Shown piece by piece: positions 20,021-27,652 of a stretch of DNA of 64,000 bases. The stretch's first letter is position 1. Each line of letters starts with the position of its first letter. The stretch is taken from the NCBI GenBank assembly GCA_015223225.1, contig JADFCQ010000002.1, positions 682,001-746,000 on the forward strand, given 5' to 3'. Source of the DNA: Acetobacteraceae bacterium H6797. GTDB taxonomy: Bacteria > Pseudomonadota > Alphaproteobacteria > Acetobacterales > Acetobacteraceae. The translations under genes were made by a program, and so were the position numbers. Under the pieces are notes generated by a model, which saw only the letters and a program-made list of their open reading frames with translations, did no database searches and was not told the DNA's origin.

Positions 20021-21279
20021 CGGGGCTGGCCTTCAGGGCGGCGGATCATGACGGAAACGGGCGCGAGAACCAGGCCGCGCTCCGCCAGGGTCGAGGCCCA
20101 ACTGGTGAGCCGCTCCACGGTGACGGGCGCCGGATCGGCGGCTATGCCCAGGGCCGAGCCCTTGTCGCGCGCGATGCGCTCCAACTCGGCGAGGCGACGG
20201 TCGATCTCGCCGCGCGTTGCCGGCTCATCGATCACCACATCCACACCGCGGCCCCAGGCCCGTTCGGGGTTTCCGGCGCCGGGGCGCGGGTCGATATAAA
20301 GCAGCCCGCGCGAGCGGAGATGGTCCTGCACCAGCCCGATCAGGTCGGGCACGGCGGCGAAGCGCTCGCCGCGCATGGCGCCCAGGGCTCCGACGGCGCC
20401 CACCTGCCCTTGCAGGCGCGAGAGCGTCCAGTCGAGCCGGTCGATATTCTGCTCGGGCGAGATGCCGGTGAGCAGCGCCCATTCGCCCGGGTCGTTGATG
20501 GGATAGCCCGCGGGCTCCAGCGGGAGGGCCGAAAGCAGCTCCATCCCACGGGCGCGCGCACGGTCCAGCAGCCCGTCATTGCGGCTGGCATAGGGGCTGA
20601 AGGCAAGGCCGACGGCGCCGGGCAGGCGGCGGATCGCCTCGTCGGAAAAGCTCTCGGACAGACCCATGCCGCCCATCACGATGCCGATGCGCGGGCGCGT
20701 ATCGCTTCGGTCGAAAGCGCGGGAATAGGCACGGACGGGCGTACGGCCATCGGGGCCGACGCGGGGCAACGGGCCATAGCGTCCTGCCTCTTGCAAGGCC
20801 GGATCTGGCGGCGCGATGGGGCGGTCGGGCTGGATGACGGCGCGCGCGGGCAAGGGCGGCGGGGTCGGCGCGTCGGGCAGCGGGGGGGCGGCGACAGGGG
20901 CCGGCGGGGCCGGTGCCACGGCCTGGGGCGCGGCGGGCGGTTCGGCAGAGGCAGGGGCTCGCGGCGCCTCGGCCTGCTCGATGCGGGCCGGCGGTTCAGC
21001 AGAAGGTTGGGTCGCCGAAGCAGGCTCGGACGGCTGGTCCGTCGCCGAACCCGGCTGCCCGGCGACGGCCGGCTGACCGCTCATCGCCGACGGGTTCGGT
21101 TGAGCGGACGCCACCGACTGGCTCGCCTCGCCAACCGCCGCTGACTGAGATTGACTGGCAGCCGCCGGTTGGGGCGGTGGGCCGAGCCGGTCGAGGGCGA
21201 TGCCGCCCCCGGCCAGGCCAAGCCCGACAATCAACCAGAAAGCCCAGAGGGCTCGCCACCCCCCGGGCGGAGCGCGCAT
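20017..21279 (-). CDS. divergent polysaccharide deacetylase family protein
   Basis: A 420-aa envelope protein. One N-terminal membrane anchor (ALWAFWLIVGLGLAGGGIAL) is followed by a long low-complexity linker of Ala, Pro, Gln and Ser (about residues 35-160). The C-terminal domain begins PRIGIVMGGMGLSES and carries LGLAFSPYA, ELLSALPLEP and GLLYIDPRPG, as in the 'divergent polysaccharide deacetylase' family. The enzyme activity of this family is unproven, and a peptidoglycan-related role is inferred from its constant link with envC and ctpA. It lies between ctpA (24 bases upstream) and rppH (4-base overlap). Confidence 0.88.
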   Translation of the reverse strand: MRAPPGGWRALWAFWLIVGLGLAGGGIALDRLGPPPQPAAASQSQSAAVGEASQSVASAQPNPSAMSGQPAVAGQPGSATDQPSEPASATQPSAEPPARIEQAEAPRAPASAEPPAAPQAVAPAPPAPVAAPPLPDAPTPPPLPARAVIQPDRPIAPPDPALQEAGRYGPLPRVGPDGRTPVRAYSRAFDRSDTRPRIGIVMGGMGLSESFSDEAIRRLPGAVGLAFSPYASRNDGLLDRARARGMELLSALPLEPAGYPINDPGEWALLTGISPEQNIDRLDWTLSRLQGQVGAVGALGAMRGERFAAVPDLIGLVQDHLRSRGLLYIDPRPGAGNPERAWGRGVDVVIDEPATRGEIDRRLAELERIARDKGSALGIAADPAPVTVERLTSWASTLAERGLVLAPVSVMIRRPEGQPR

Positions 21280-21303
21280 CGGTGTTCTGCCCGCCCTTGG
21301 CCG

Positions 21304-22680
21304 CTACTGGGCAGCGCGGCGCTGCGCGGGCTGGGCCGAGGCCCAGTCACGCAGGAAGCCGAGCGCCTGCTGGAGCTGGAAATCCGTCTCCGGCTTGGTC
21401 GGGTCGAAGGCAGGCGCCCCCTCGGCCGGCTGGGACTGTACCTTCTCGCGGATACCGGCCGGCAGGTTCAGCGGCGGCAGCGGCGGCGTCGGCACGCGCG
21501 CCGTATCCTCATGGCGGAGCGAGCGGCGAAGATCGGCCTCGCGATCACGCTGGGCCGAAGCATTGCTCGCATCGGTGCGCGTCGCCTGCACCTCGATATC
21601 TGGCTCGATACCTGTCGCCTGGATCGAGCGGCCCGACGGCGTGTAGTAACGCGCCGTGGTCAGGCGGATGGCGCCATTGCCCGGCAGCGGCATGACGGTC
21701 TGCACCGAGCCCTTGCCGAAGGATTTCTGGCCCATCAGCACCGCGCGGCGATGATCCTGCAGCGCGCCGGCCACGATCTCGCTGGCCGAGGCCGAGCCCG
21801 CATTGATCAGCACCACGACCGGGAGGCCGCCGGTGATATCGCCCGGCTTGGCGTTCCAGCGCTGCGAATCCTCGGGGCGGCGGGCGCGGGTCGAGACGAT
21901 CTCGCCCTGCTCCAGGAAGTCATCCGACACCTGCACGGCCTGGTCGAGCAGCCCGCCCGGATTGTTGCGCAGGTCGAGGATGACGCCCTTCAGCGTGTTC
22001 CCGGCCTGGCGGCGCATCTCACTGATCGCCCGGCGCAGGCCCGCATCGGTCTGCTCGTTGAAAGAGGTGACGCGGACATAGGCCACGTCATTGCCCTCGA
22101 GCCGGAAGCGGACCACTTGCGGGCGGATTACGTCGCGGGTCAGGCTCAGGTCGATGGGCTTCTGCTCGCCCTCGCGCCGGATGGTGATCTTGATGGTCGA
22201 GCCGCGCTCGCCGCGCATCTGCTCGACGGCTTCCTGCAGCGTCAGCCCCTGCACGGAATTGCCGTTCAGGTGGGTGATGAGGTCGCCCGGCTTCACGCCC
22301 GCCTTGGCGGCCGGCGTATCGTCGATGGGCGAGATGACCTTGATATAGCCGCCTTCCTGCGTCACCTCGATGCCGAGGCCGCCGAATTCGCCGCGGGTCT
22401 GCACCTGCATGTCGCGGAAATTGCGCGCGTTCATGTAGCTGCTATGCGGGTCGAGGCCCTGGAGCATGCCGTTGATGGCATTCTCGATCGCGTCGCGGTC
22501 GTTGATCGGCTCAACGTAATCGGCGCGGACGCGCTCGAAGACGTCGGTGAAGAGATTGAGCATCCGATAGGTGTCGGAACGGCCCGAATCCTGCGCCCAG
22601 GCGGCGACGAGGGGGCCAACGATCAGTCCGGCGGCGAAAGCCGCGCCAATGCCAGCGAATTTGCCGATCTTGCGCGTCAT
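21304..22680 (-). CDS. ctpA: S41 family C-terminal processing peptidase
   Basis: A 458-aa periplasmic serine protease that trims exported proteins and, in many bacteria, cell-wall hydrolases. The N-terminus (KIGKFAGIGAAFAAGLIVGPLVAAWAQ) is a signal or anchor sequence. A PDZ domain follows (EFGGLGIEVTQEGGYIKVISPIDDTPAAKAG), then the catalytic domain with Ser in NAGSASASEIVAG and Lys in MGQKSFGKGSVQT. The ATG at 22680 has AGGAG about 10 bases upstream; an in-frame start at 22743 lacks this. The C-terminal tail is Pro/Gln-rich. It shares the operon-like block with envC upstream. Confidence 0.93.
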   Translation of the reverse strand: MTRKIGKFAGIGAAFAAGLIVGPLVAAWAQDSGRSDTYRMLNLFTDVFERVRADYVEPINDRDAIENAINGMLQGLDPHSSYMNARNFRDMQVQTRGEFGGLGIEVTQEGGYIKVISPIDDTPAAKAGVKPGDLITHLNGNSVQGLTLQEAVEQMRGERGSTIKITIRREGEQKPIDLSLTRDVIRPQVVRFRLEGNDVAYVRVTSFNEQTDAGLRRAISEMRRQAGNTLKGVILDLRNNPGGLLDQAVQVSDDFLEQGEIVSTRARRPEDSQRWNAKPGDITGGLPVVVLINAGSASASEIVAGALQDHRRAVLMGQKSFGKGSVQTVMPLPGNGAIRLTTARYYTPSGRSIQATGIEPDIEVQATRTDASNASAQRDREADLRRSLRHEDTARVPTPPLPPLNLPAGIREKVQSQPAEGAPAFDPTKPETDFQLQQALGFLRDWASAQPAQRRAAQ

Positions 22681-22883
22681 GCGCGTGATGCTCCTGCTCC
22701 GCCGGTGTTCTGCCGGACGATCTTCACCCAAAGACGTCTCCAAACCATTAAAGGCAGGAAGATTCCCACTGTTCTAACGCTATCCGCAGGGGCAGCGCAT
22801 CTTCAACTTGTCAGCCGGAGCGGAGGCGTCAACCCCAGACTCCGTAACATAGGCTCTCGTTCGCCCCACGAAGCGGCCTCCCG

Positions 22884-24185
22884 TCAGCTACGCCCGCCAT
22901 ACCACCCTTTCGGGTCGACGGGTTGACCATTCCGGCGCAATTCCACGTAAAGCGTCGCCTTTCCGCTGCCATCGCCGTCGAGAAGCCCCACCGGCTCCCC
23001 CGCCAGCACCCGCTGGCCCGTGGAGGCATCGAGCCGGTCGAGTCCCGCGAGCACGAAGTGGTAACCGCCGCCGCAATCGACGATCAGCAACTGGCCATAG
23101 GAGCGGAAAGTGCCGGCGAAGGCCGTCCGGCCCGTGCAGGGCGAGACGACGCGCGCGCCCGGCAGCGCCGCATAGGTCAGGCCGCGCGAGGGGCCGGCAC
23201 TCGTATCGTCGCCCCAATCGCGCAGGATGCGGCCTGCGACGGGCGCGGCGCGGCCCTCGCGGGTCACGCGCGGCTGGGCGATCACCGGCTCGGGCTGCGG
23301 CGTGCGCTCGGCCTGGGCTTGCGCCTGGGCCTGCGAGTCGCGGCGGCGGGCTTCCTCCTCCTGGCGGCGGCGCGCCTCCGCCAATTCGCGGCGCCGTGCC
23401 TCGGCCGCCGCCCGGGCCTGGGCGCGTTCGAGCCGGTCCAGCGCCTCCTTGAGGTCGCCCGCGCGGGAGATCGCGGCCTCGGCGCGCCGATTGGCCTCGA
23501 CTTCCCCTGCCCTCGCCTGCTGGCGCCGGGCGCGGGCCTCGGCCAGTTCCTGTTCAAGAAGAGCGACAGCGCGGCTCGCGGAAGCCCGCGCGTCGGCGAG
23601 GCGCCCGCGCTCCGCATCGGCCTGGGCGCGCAGGGCTTCGGCCTTGGCCTCGGCCTCGCGCAGGGCCTCGCCCTCGCGCTGGAGCTTTCGGCCCAGGCTG
23701 CGCAGAACAAGCGTGCCGCGCAGCGCATCCTCGGGCGGCGCGGGCAGCGCGAGCAGCGTCTCAGCGGGCCAGAGGGAAAGGCGCCGCATCACCGGCAGGA
23801 GCGGCGCCAGCGCATCGGCACGGCGCTTGGCCTCATCCTCGGCGGCAGCACGCGCGGCTTCGGCGGCCACGACGCGCTCGGTCGCAGCTTCCAGCGCCTG
23901 CTGCGCCTCGGCCGCGGCCTGGGCGGCCTTCACACGCTGTTCGGCGGCATCCTCTTCGGCGGCCTGGGCGGCTTCGCGCGCTTCGCGGCTCAGATCGGCG
24001 GCCTGACGCTCGGCCTGGGCGCGGGCTTCGGCGGCGCGCAGGCTCTCGCGCGTGGGTGCCTGGGCGAGCGCGGGTTGAAAGGCGAGGCAGAGCAGCGCCA
24101 AGCCGGCCCAAGGCCAGCGGCGCAGGCCGCGCCCCCCGCATGCGGACGGCCGATGCTCAGGTAAAGGCTGAGCCAAGTACCGCAA
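22884..24185 (-). CDS. envC: murein hydrolase activator EnvC family protein
   Basis: A periplasmic protein of about 433 aa. A signal peptide (AGLALLCLAFQPALA) is followed by a long Ala/Glu/Arg-rich coiled coil (about residues 45-290). The C-terminal LytM (M23) domain includes RVVSPCTGRTAFAGTFRSYGQLLIVDCGGGYHFVLAG. The domain lacks the HxxxD and HxH metal ligands of active M23 enzymes, as in EnvC, which activates amidases instead of cutting peptidoglycan. No in-frame ATG exists at the expected start: TTG at 24185 or 24176 must be used, or the frame is shifted at a six-G tract (see findings). It is divergent from the globin sensor gene. Confidence 0.88.
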   Translation of the reverse strand: MRYLAQPLPEHRPSACGGRGLRRWPWAGLALLCLAFQPALAQAPTRESLRAAEARAQAERQAADLSREAREAAQAAEEDAAEQRVKAAQAAAEAQQALEAATERVVAAEAARAAAEDEAKRRADALAPLLPVMRRLSLWPAETLLALPAPPEDALRGTLVLRSLGRKLQREGEALREAEAKAEALRAQADAERGRLADARASASRAVALLEQELAEARARRQQARAGEVEANRRAEAAISRAGDLKEALDRLERAQARAAAEARRRELAEARRRQEEEARRRDSQAQAQAQAERTPQPEPVIAQPRVTREGRAAPVAGRILRDWGDDTSAGPSRGLTYAALPGARVVSPCTGRTAFAGTFRSYGQLLIVDCGGGYHFVLAGLDRLDASTGQRVLAGEPVGLLDGDGSGKATLYVELRRNGQPVDPKGWYGGRS

Positions 24186-24357
24186 GTCCCCTGAATCCCC
24201 ATCCCATTCTGCCAGATACTCCCCGCCGCGTCACTTTCCCATCGCATCGGGGGCATCGCAGCCGGGGAGGCGGAAAACTGTTACCCAGTGACTCTTTAGC
24301 GAAACCTTTACCCTCATGCGCTCTCATCGTCGGATCAGATGAGGAAGCTAGACAGCC

Positions 24358-25707
24358 ATGACTGCCCGGATCGACTTTCGCGAGCGCCTTTCCTTTCTCG
24401 AGATCGATGACGAGGGCCGCAAGCTGCTGGCCGGCTTTCAGCCCGCCCTGAAAGAGGCGCTGCCGGGCATCCTGACGGATTTCTACAACCACCTCGCCCA
24501 TTTCCCCGGCCCGAACTCGCTCTTCAAAAGCCCCGCCGCGCGTGAGCATGCGGCGAGTGCCCAGCTTACCCATTGGCTCCGCCTCTTCACGGCGCAATTC
24601 GATGAGGATTACGCCACCTCGGTGCGCGCGATAGGCCTCGCGCATAGCCGCATCGGGCTGGAGCCGCGCTGGTATCTGGGTGGCTACGGCTTCATTCTCG
24701 GCCGCCTCTCCGGCCTGGCCTGCGGCTTCCATGACAGCCGCTTCGGCGGCGCGGCCGCGCGCAGGAAGACGGCGGCCCTCATCGCGGTGATGAGCCGCGT
24801 GCTGCTGCTGGACATGGAACTCGCGATCTCGATCTATATCGAGGAGAACAAGGCCAGCTACGAACGTCGCCTGAGCGATCTCTCAAGCCGCTTCGAGCAA
24901 GAAGTGGTCTCGGCGATGGATGCCGTGGCCGGCAATGCGCGCAGCGTGCAGGCCGCAGCCCAGGGCATGAGCGGCGCGGTGGACGATACCAACCGGCAGT
25001 TGGCCGCCGCGACGGAAGGCTCGCGCATCGCGTCTGAGAATGTGAACGGCGTCGCCGGTGCCACCGAGGAATTGTCGGCCGCCATTGGCGAAGTCTCGGG
25101 CCAAGTCTCGCGCACGGCCACCGCCGCGCGGCAGGCGAGCGAGTCGGCGCGCGAGACCAACCGCTCGATGGAGGAGCTGATCGGGGCCGCGCAGCGCATC
25201 GGCGAAGTCATCGGCCTGATCAGCGGAATCGCGAAGCAGACCAATCTCCTGGCGCTGAACGCGACCATCGAGGCCGCGCGTGCGGGCGATGCCGGCAAGG
25301 GCTTCGCCGTCGTCGCCAGCGAGGTGAAGGCGCTCGCTGCGCAGACGGCGAAGGCGACGGAGGAAATCGCGGGACAGATCGCCTCGATCCAATCCGCGAC
25401 CAATGCCACCGCCGAAACCATCGACGGCATCGGCACGATGATCCGCGACATGGACGACATCACCCAGGCCATCGCCGCCGCCGTGGAGCAGCAGCGCTCC
25501 ACCACGCAGGAAATCGCGCGGAATGTCAGCGCGGCGGCGCTCGGTTCGCGTGACGTGGCGGAGAATATCGAGGGCGTCAGCCGCGGCGCGGAATCCTCGG
25601 GCCGCTCGGCGAATAACGTGCTGCGCCTCGCGCAGGAGATCACCGGGCAGAGCGACAGGATGCGCGAAAGCCTCAGCGGCTTCCTCCAGGCGCTGAAGGT
25701 GGCCTGA
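24358..25707 (+). CDS. globin-coupled methyl-accepting chemotaxis protein (HemAT-like, soluble)
   Basis: A 449-aa cytosolic oxygen or redox sensor for chemotaxis. Residues 1-165 form a protoglobin domain with the proximal haem ligand at about His96 in [19 protein letters not shown]. The C-terminal part is a chemoreceptor signalling domain with the hairpin tip [43 protein letters not shown]. No membrane segment is present, as in HemAT. The start at 24358 has GAGGAAG upstream. No che genes are in the window, so it must feed a chemotaxis system encoded elsewhere. Confidence 0.92.
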   Translation: MTARIDFRERLSFLEIDDEGRKLLAGFQPALKEALPGILTDFYNHLAHFPGPNSLFKSPAAREHAASAQLTHWLRLFTAQFDEDYATSVRAIGLAHSRIGLEPRWYLGGYGFILGRLSGLACGFHDSRFGGAAARRKTAALIAVMSRVLLLDMELAISIYIEENKASYERRLSDLSSRFEQEVVSAMDAVAGNARSVQAAAQGMSGAVDDTNRQLAAATEGSRIASENVNGVAGATEELSAAIGEVSGQVSRTATAARQASESARETNRSMEELIGAAQRIGEVIGLISGIAKQTNLLALNATIEAARAGDAGKGFAVVASEVKALAAQTAKATEEIAGQIASIQSATNATAETIDGIGTMIRDMDDITQAIAAAVEQQRSTTQEIARNVSAAALGSRDVAENIEGVSRGAESSGRSANNVLRLAQEITGQSDRMRESLSGFLQALKVA

Positions 25708-25726
25708 GCCGCGCGGGCGGCCTTGC

Positions 25727-25755
25727 CTGCATTGTGCGATATCCGCACAATGCAG
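25727..25755. promoter_or_regulatory. perfect 12-bp inverted repeat at the IclR gene start (putative autoregulatory operator)
   Basis: CTGCATTGTGCG (25727-25738) and CGCACAATGCAG (25744-25755) are exact reverse complements around a five-base spacer, ending one base before the IclR gene's ATG. IclR-family proteins of the PcaR/PcaU type bind long palindromes near their own gene, so this is most likely the operator. The repeat covers the place where a ribosome binding site should be, so it would also fold as a 12-bp RNA hairpin blocking initiation. Confidence 0.7.
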
Positions 25756-25756
25756 C

Positions 25757-26530
25757 ATGGACACCGCCACCAAGCCCGATCGCGACCATATGCTGGTGCT
25801 GGAGAAGGGCCTCGCCGTCATCGAGTGCTTCGACGGCAAGGGGGCGCTGACCGTCTCCGAGGTCGCCGCCCTCACCGGCCTCTCCCGCGCCGCCGCCCGC
25901 CGCTGCCTGCTGACGCTGGAGCGGCTGCATTACGCCCGCTCGGACGGGAAGGCCTATCGCCTCGCGCCCCGCGTGCTGCGGCTGGGCTATGCCTATCTCT
26001 CGGAAAGCGCCCTGCCGCAGCTGATCCAGCCGGTGCTCGACCGGGTGAGCGCCACGCTGAACGAAAGCTGCTCGGCGGCGGTGCTGGAGGATGACGAGAT
26101 CCTCTACATCGCCCGGGCGGCCTCAGCCGAGCGGGTGATCGCGGTGGATCTCCGCGTGGGCGCCCGCCTGCCGGCCTTCTGCACCTCGATGGGCCGTGTG
26201 CTGCTCGCGGCCATGCCGAGCGCCGAGGCCGGGGCGCTGCTGCGCGCCAAGCCCCTGCCCCGCCGCACGCCCTTCACGCTCACCGATCCGGAGGCGGTGC
26301 TGGAGGAAATCGGCCGCGTTGCCGAACAGGGCTATTCCGTGGTGGAGCAGGAGCTGGACCACGGGCTGGTTTCGCTCGCCGTGCCGGTGATCGATGCCGG
26401 CGGCAATGTCGTCGCCGCGCTGAATCTCGGCATGCAGGCTGCCCGCGCCACGCCGGAGCGCCTGCTCAACCAGGCGCTGCCGCACCTCCTGCGCGCCCAG
26501 GCGGAATTGCGGCCGCTGCTGAAGGGCTGA
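25757..26530 (+). CDS. IclR family transcriptional regulator (PcaR/PobR-like)
   Basis: A 257-aa DNA-binding regulator. An N-terminal winged helix-turn-helix (about residues 12-75, LTVSEVAALTGLSRAAARRCLLTLERLHY) is followed by the IclR effector-binding domain. Stretches such as RRCLLTL, LRLGYAYLSES and ARLPAFCTSMGRVLLA match the subfamily that controls protocatechuate and 4-hydroxybenzoate pathways. Those pathway genes are not in the window, so the effector is unknown. A perfect 29-base palindrome abuts the ATG, suggesting autoregulation. No ribosome binding site is visible upstream, so translation may be leaderless or use a structured leader. Confidence 0.9.
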   Translation: MDTATKPDRDHMLVLEKGLAVIECFDGKGALTVSEVAALTGLSRAAARRCLLTLERLHYARSDGKAYRLAPRVLRLGYAYLSESALPQLIQPVLDRVSATLNESCSAAVLEDDEILYIARAASAERVIAVDLRVGARLPAFCTSMGRVLLAAMPSAEAGALLRAKPLPRRTPFTLTDPEAVLEEIGRVAEQGYSVVEQELDHGLVSLAVPVIDAGGNVVAALNLGMQAARATPERLLNQALPHLLRAQAELRPLLKG

Positions 26531-26558
26531 GCGGCCTCGCGGGCCGACGGAACCGGCT

Positions 26559-27536
26559 CTAGGCGAAGAGCCCCTTCATCCAGGCCCCCGCCTGCGTCGC
26601 CGAGCGCCGGGCGGCGCCGACCTCCTCCTGCGCGCGCAGGAAGCCATGCGTCGTGCCCGGGAAGAGCTCCTTCGTCAGGGCCACGCCCGCCGCCTCGAAC
26701 CGCGCGGCCATGGCGTGGTTCTCGCTCGCCAGCACATCGAGCTGGGCGATGTGCAGCAGTGTCGGCGGCAGCCGCGAAAGCGCCTCGGTCGAGGCCCGGA
26801 GCGGCGAAGCAATGGGGTTCAGCCGGTCCGCCGGGCGCGGGCAATAGGCCTCCCAATAGAAGCTCATCCGCTCGCGGGTGAGGCCGAAGCCCGTCTCATA
26901 ATCGCGATAGCTCGGCGTCTCGAGATCGGCGTCGAACACGCCGTAATTCAGCAGCAGGCCCGAAAGGCGAAGCGCAGGGTCCGTCTCCTGCAGCAACAGC
27001 GTCGCCCCGAGCGCCAGGTTCGCCCCGGCGGAGTCGCCGCCCAGGATGACGCGCTCGGTATCGAAGCCGAGCGAGGCGCCCTCCTCCTTCACCCAGCGGA
27101 CGATCCCGGCCGTCTCCTCGATGGCCTGGGGGAAGACGGCCTCGGGCGAAAGCGCGTAATCCGGCCCCAGCACGGCGAAGCCCGAGGCCGCGGCATATTC
27201 GCGCATCAGCCGGTCATGCGTATCGATGCTGGCCCAGACCCAGCCGCCGCCATGGACATAGATCAGCACCGGCACCGGCCCCTGCGCGCCTTGCGGGATA
27301 TGCAGCCGGCACTGCATCCGCCGCCCGCGCACCAGCACCCAGACGTCGCGGCTCTCGGCCATGACCGGCCCGCCCTGGGAAAGCGGCAGGTTCAGCGCCT
27401 CGTTCAGGGCCCGGGCCTTGTCGAAGGGCTTTTCCATGACGATCGGCGGCATGCCCTTGGCCACCTGGTCCATCCGCCGGGTGAAGGCGAGCATCTCCGG
27501 GTCCCAGGTGACGTCCTGCGGGGAAAGCGGGGGCAT
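26559..27536 (-). CDS. alpha/beta hydrolase (HSL/esterase family)
   Basis: A 325-aa cytosolic esterase of the hormone-sensitive-lipase group (alpha/beta hydrolase fold 3). It has the oxyanion motif YVHGGGW, the nucleophile in LGGDSAGAN, Asp in LHIAQLDVLASEN and His in FPGTTHGFL, so the triad is complete. The natural ester is unknown. It is convergent with the IclR gene and divergent from the PatZ-like gene, with a 116-base spacer. Confidence 0.88.
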   Translation of the reverse strand: MPPLSPQDVTWDPEMLAFTRRMDQVAKGMPPIVMEKPFDKARALNEALNLPLSQGGPVMAESRDVWVLVRGRRMQCRLHIPQGAQGPVPVLIYVHGGGWVWASIDTHDRLMREYAAASGFAVLGPDYALSPEAVFPQAIEETAGIVRWVKEEGASLGFDTERVILGGDSAGANLALGATLLLQETDPALRLSGLLLNYGVFDADLETPSYRDYETGFGLTRERMSFYWEAYCPRPADRLNPIASPLRASTEALSRLPPTLLHIAQLDVLASENHAMAARFEAAGVALTKELFPGTTHGFLRAQEEVGAARRSATQAGAWMKGLFA

Positions 27537-27652
27537 GGCGGTTCCTTGATCTCGTTCGGGCTCAGTCCAGCGTGGTCAGGGCCCTTTCGCAACCCCACCC
27601 TGCCGAACTGGCCGTTGAACAGGGCGCCAGCAAGGGGCAGGTTGCCTGGGCG

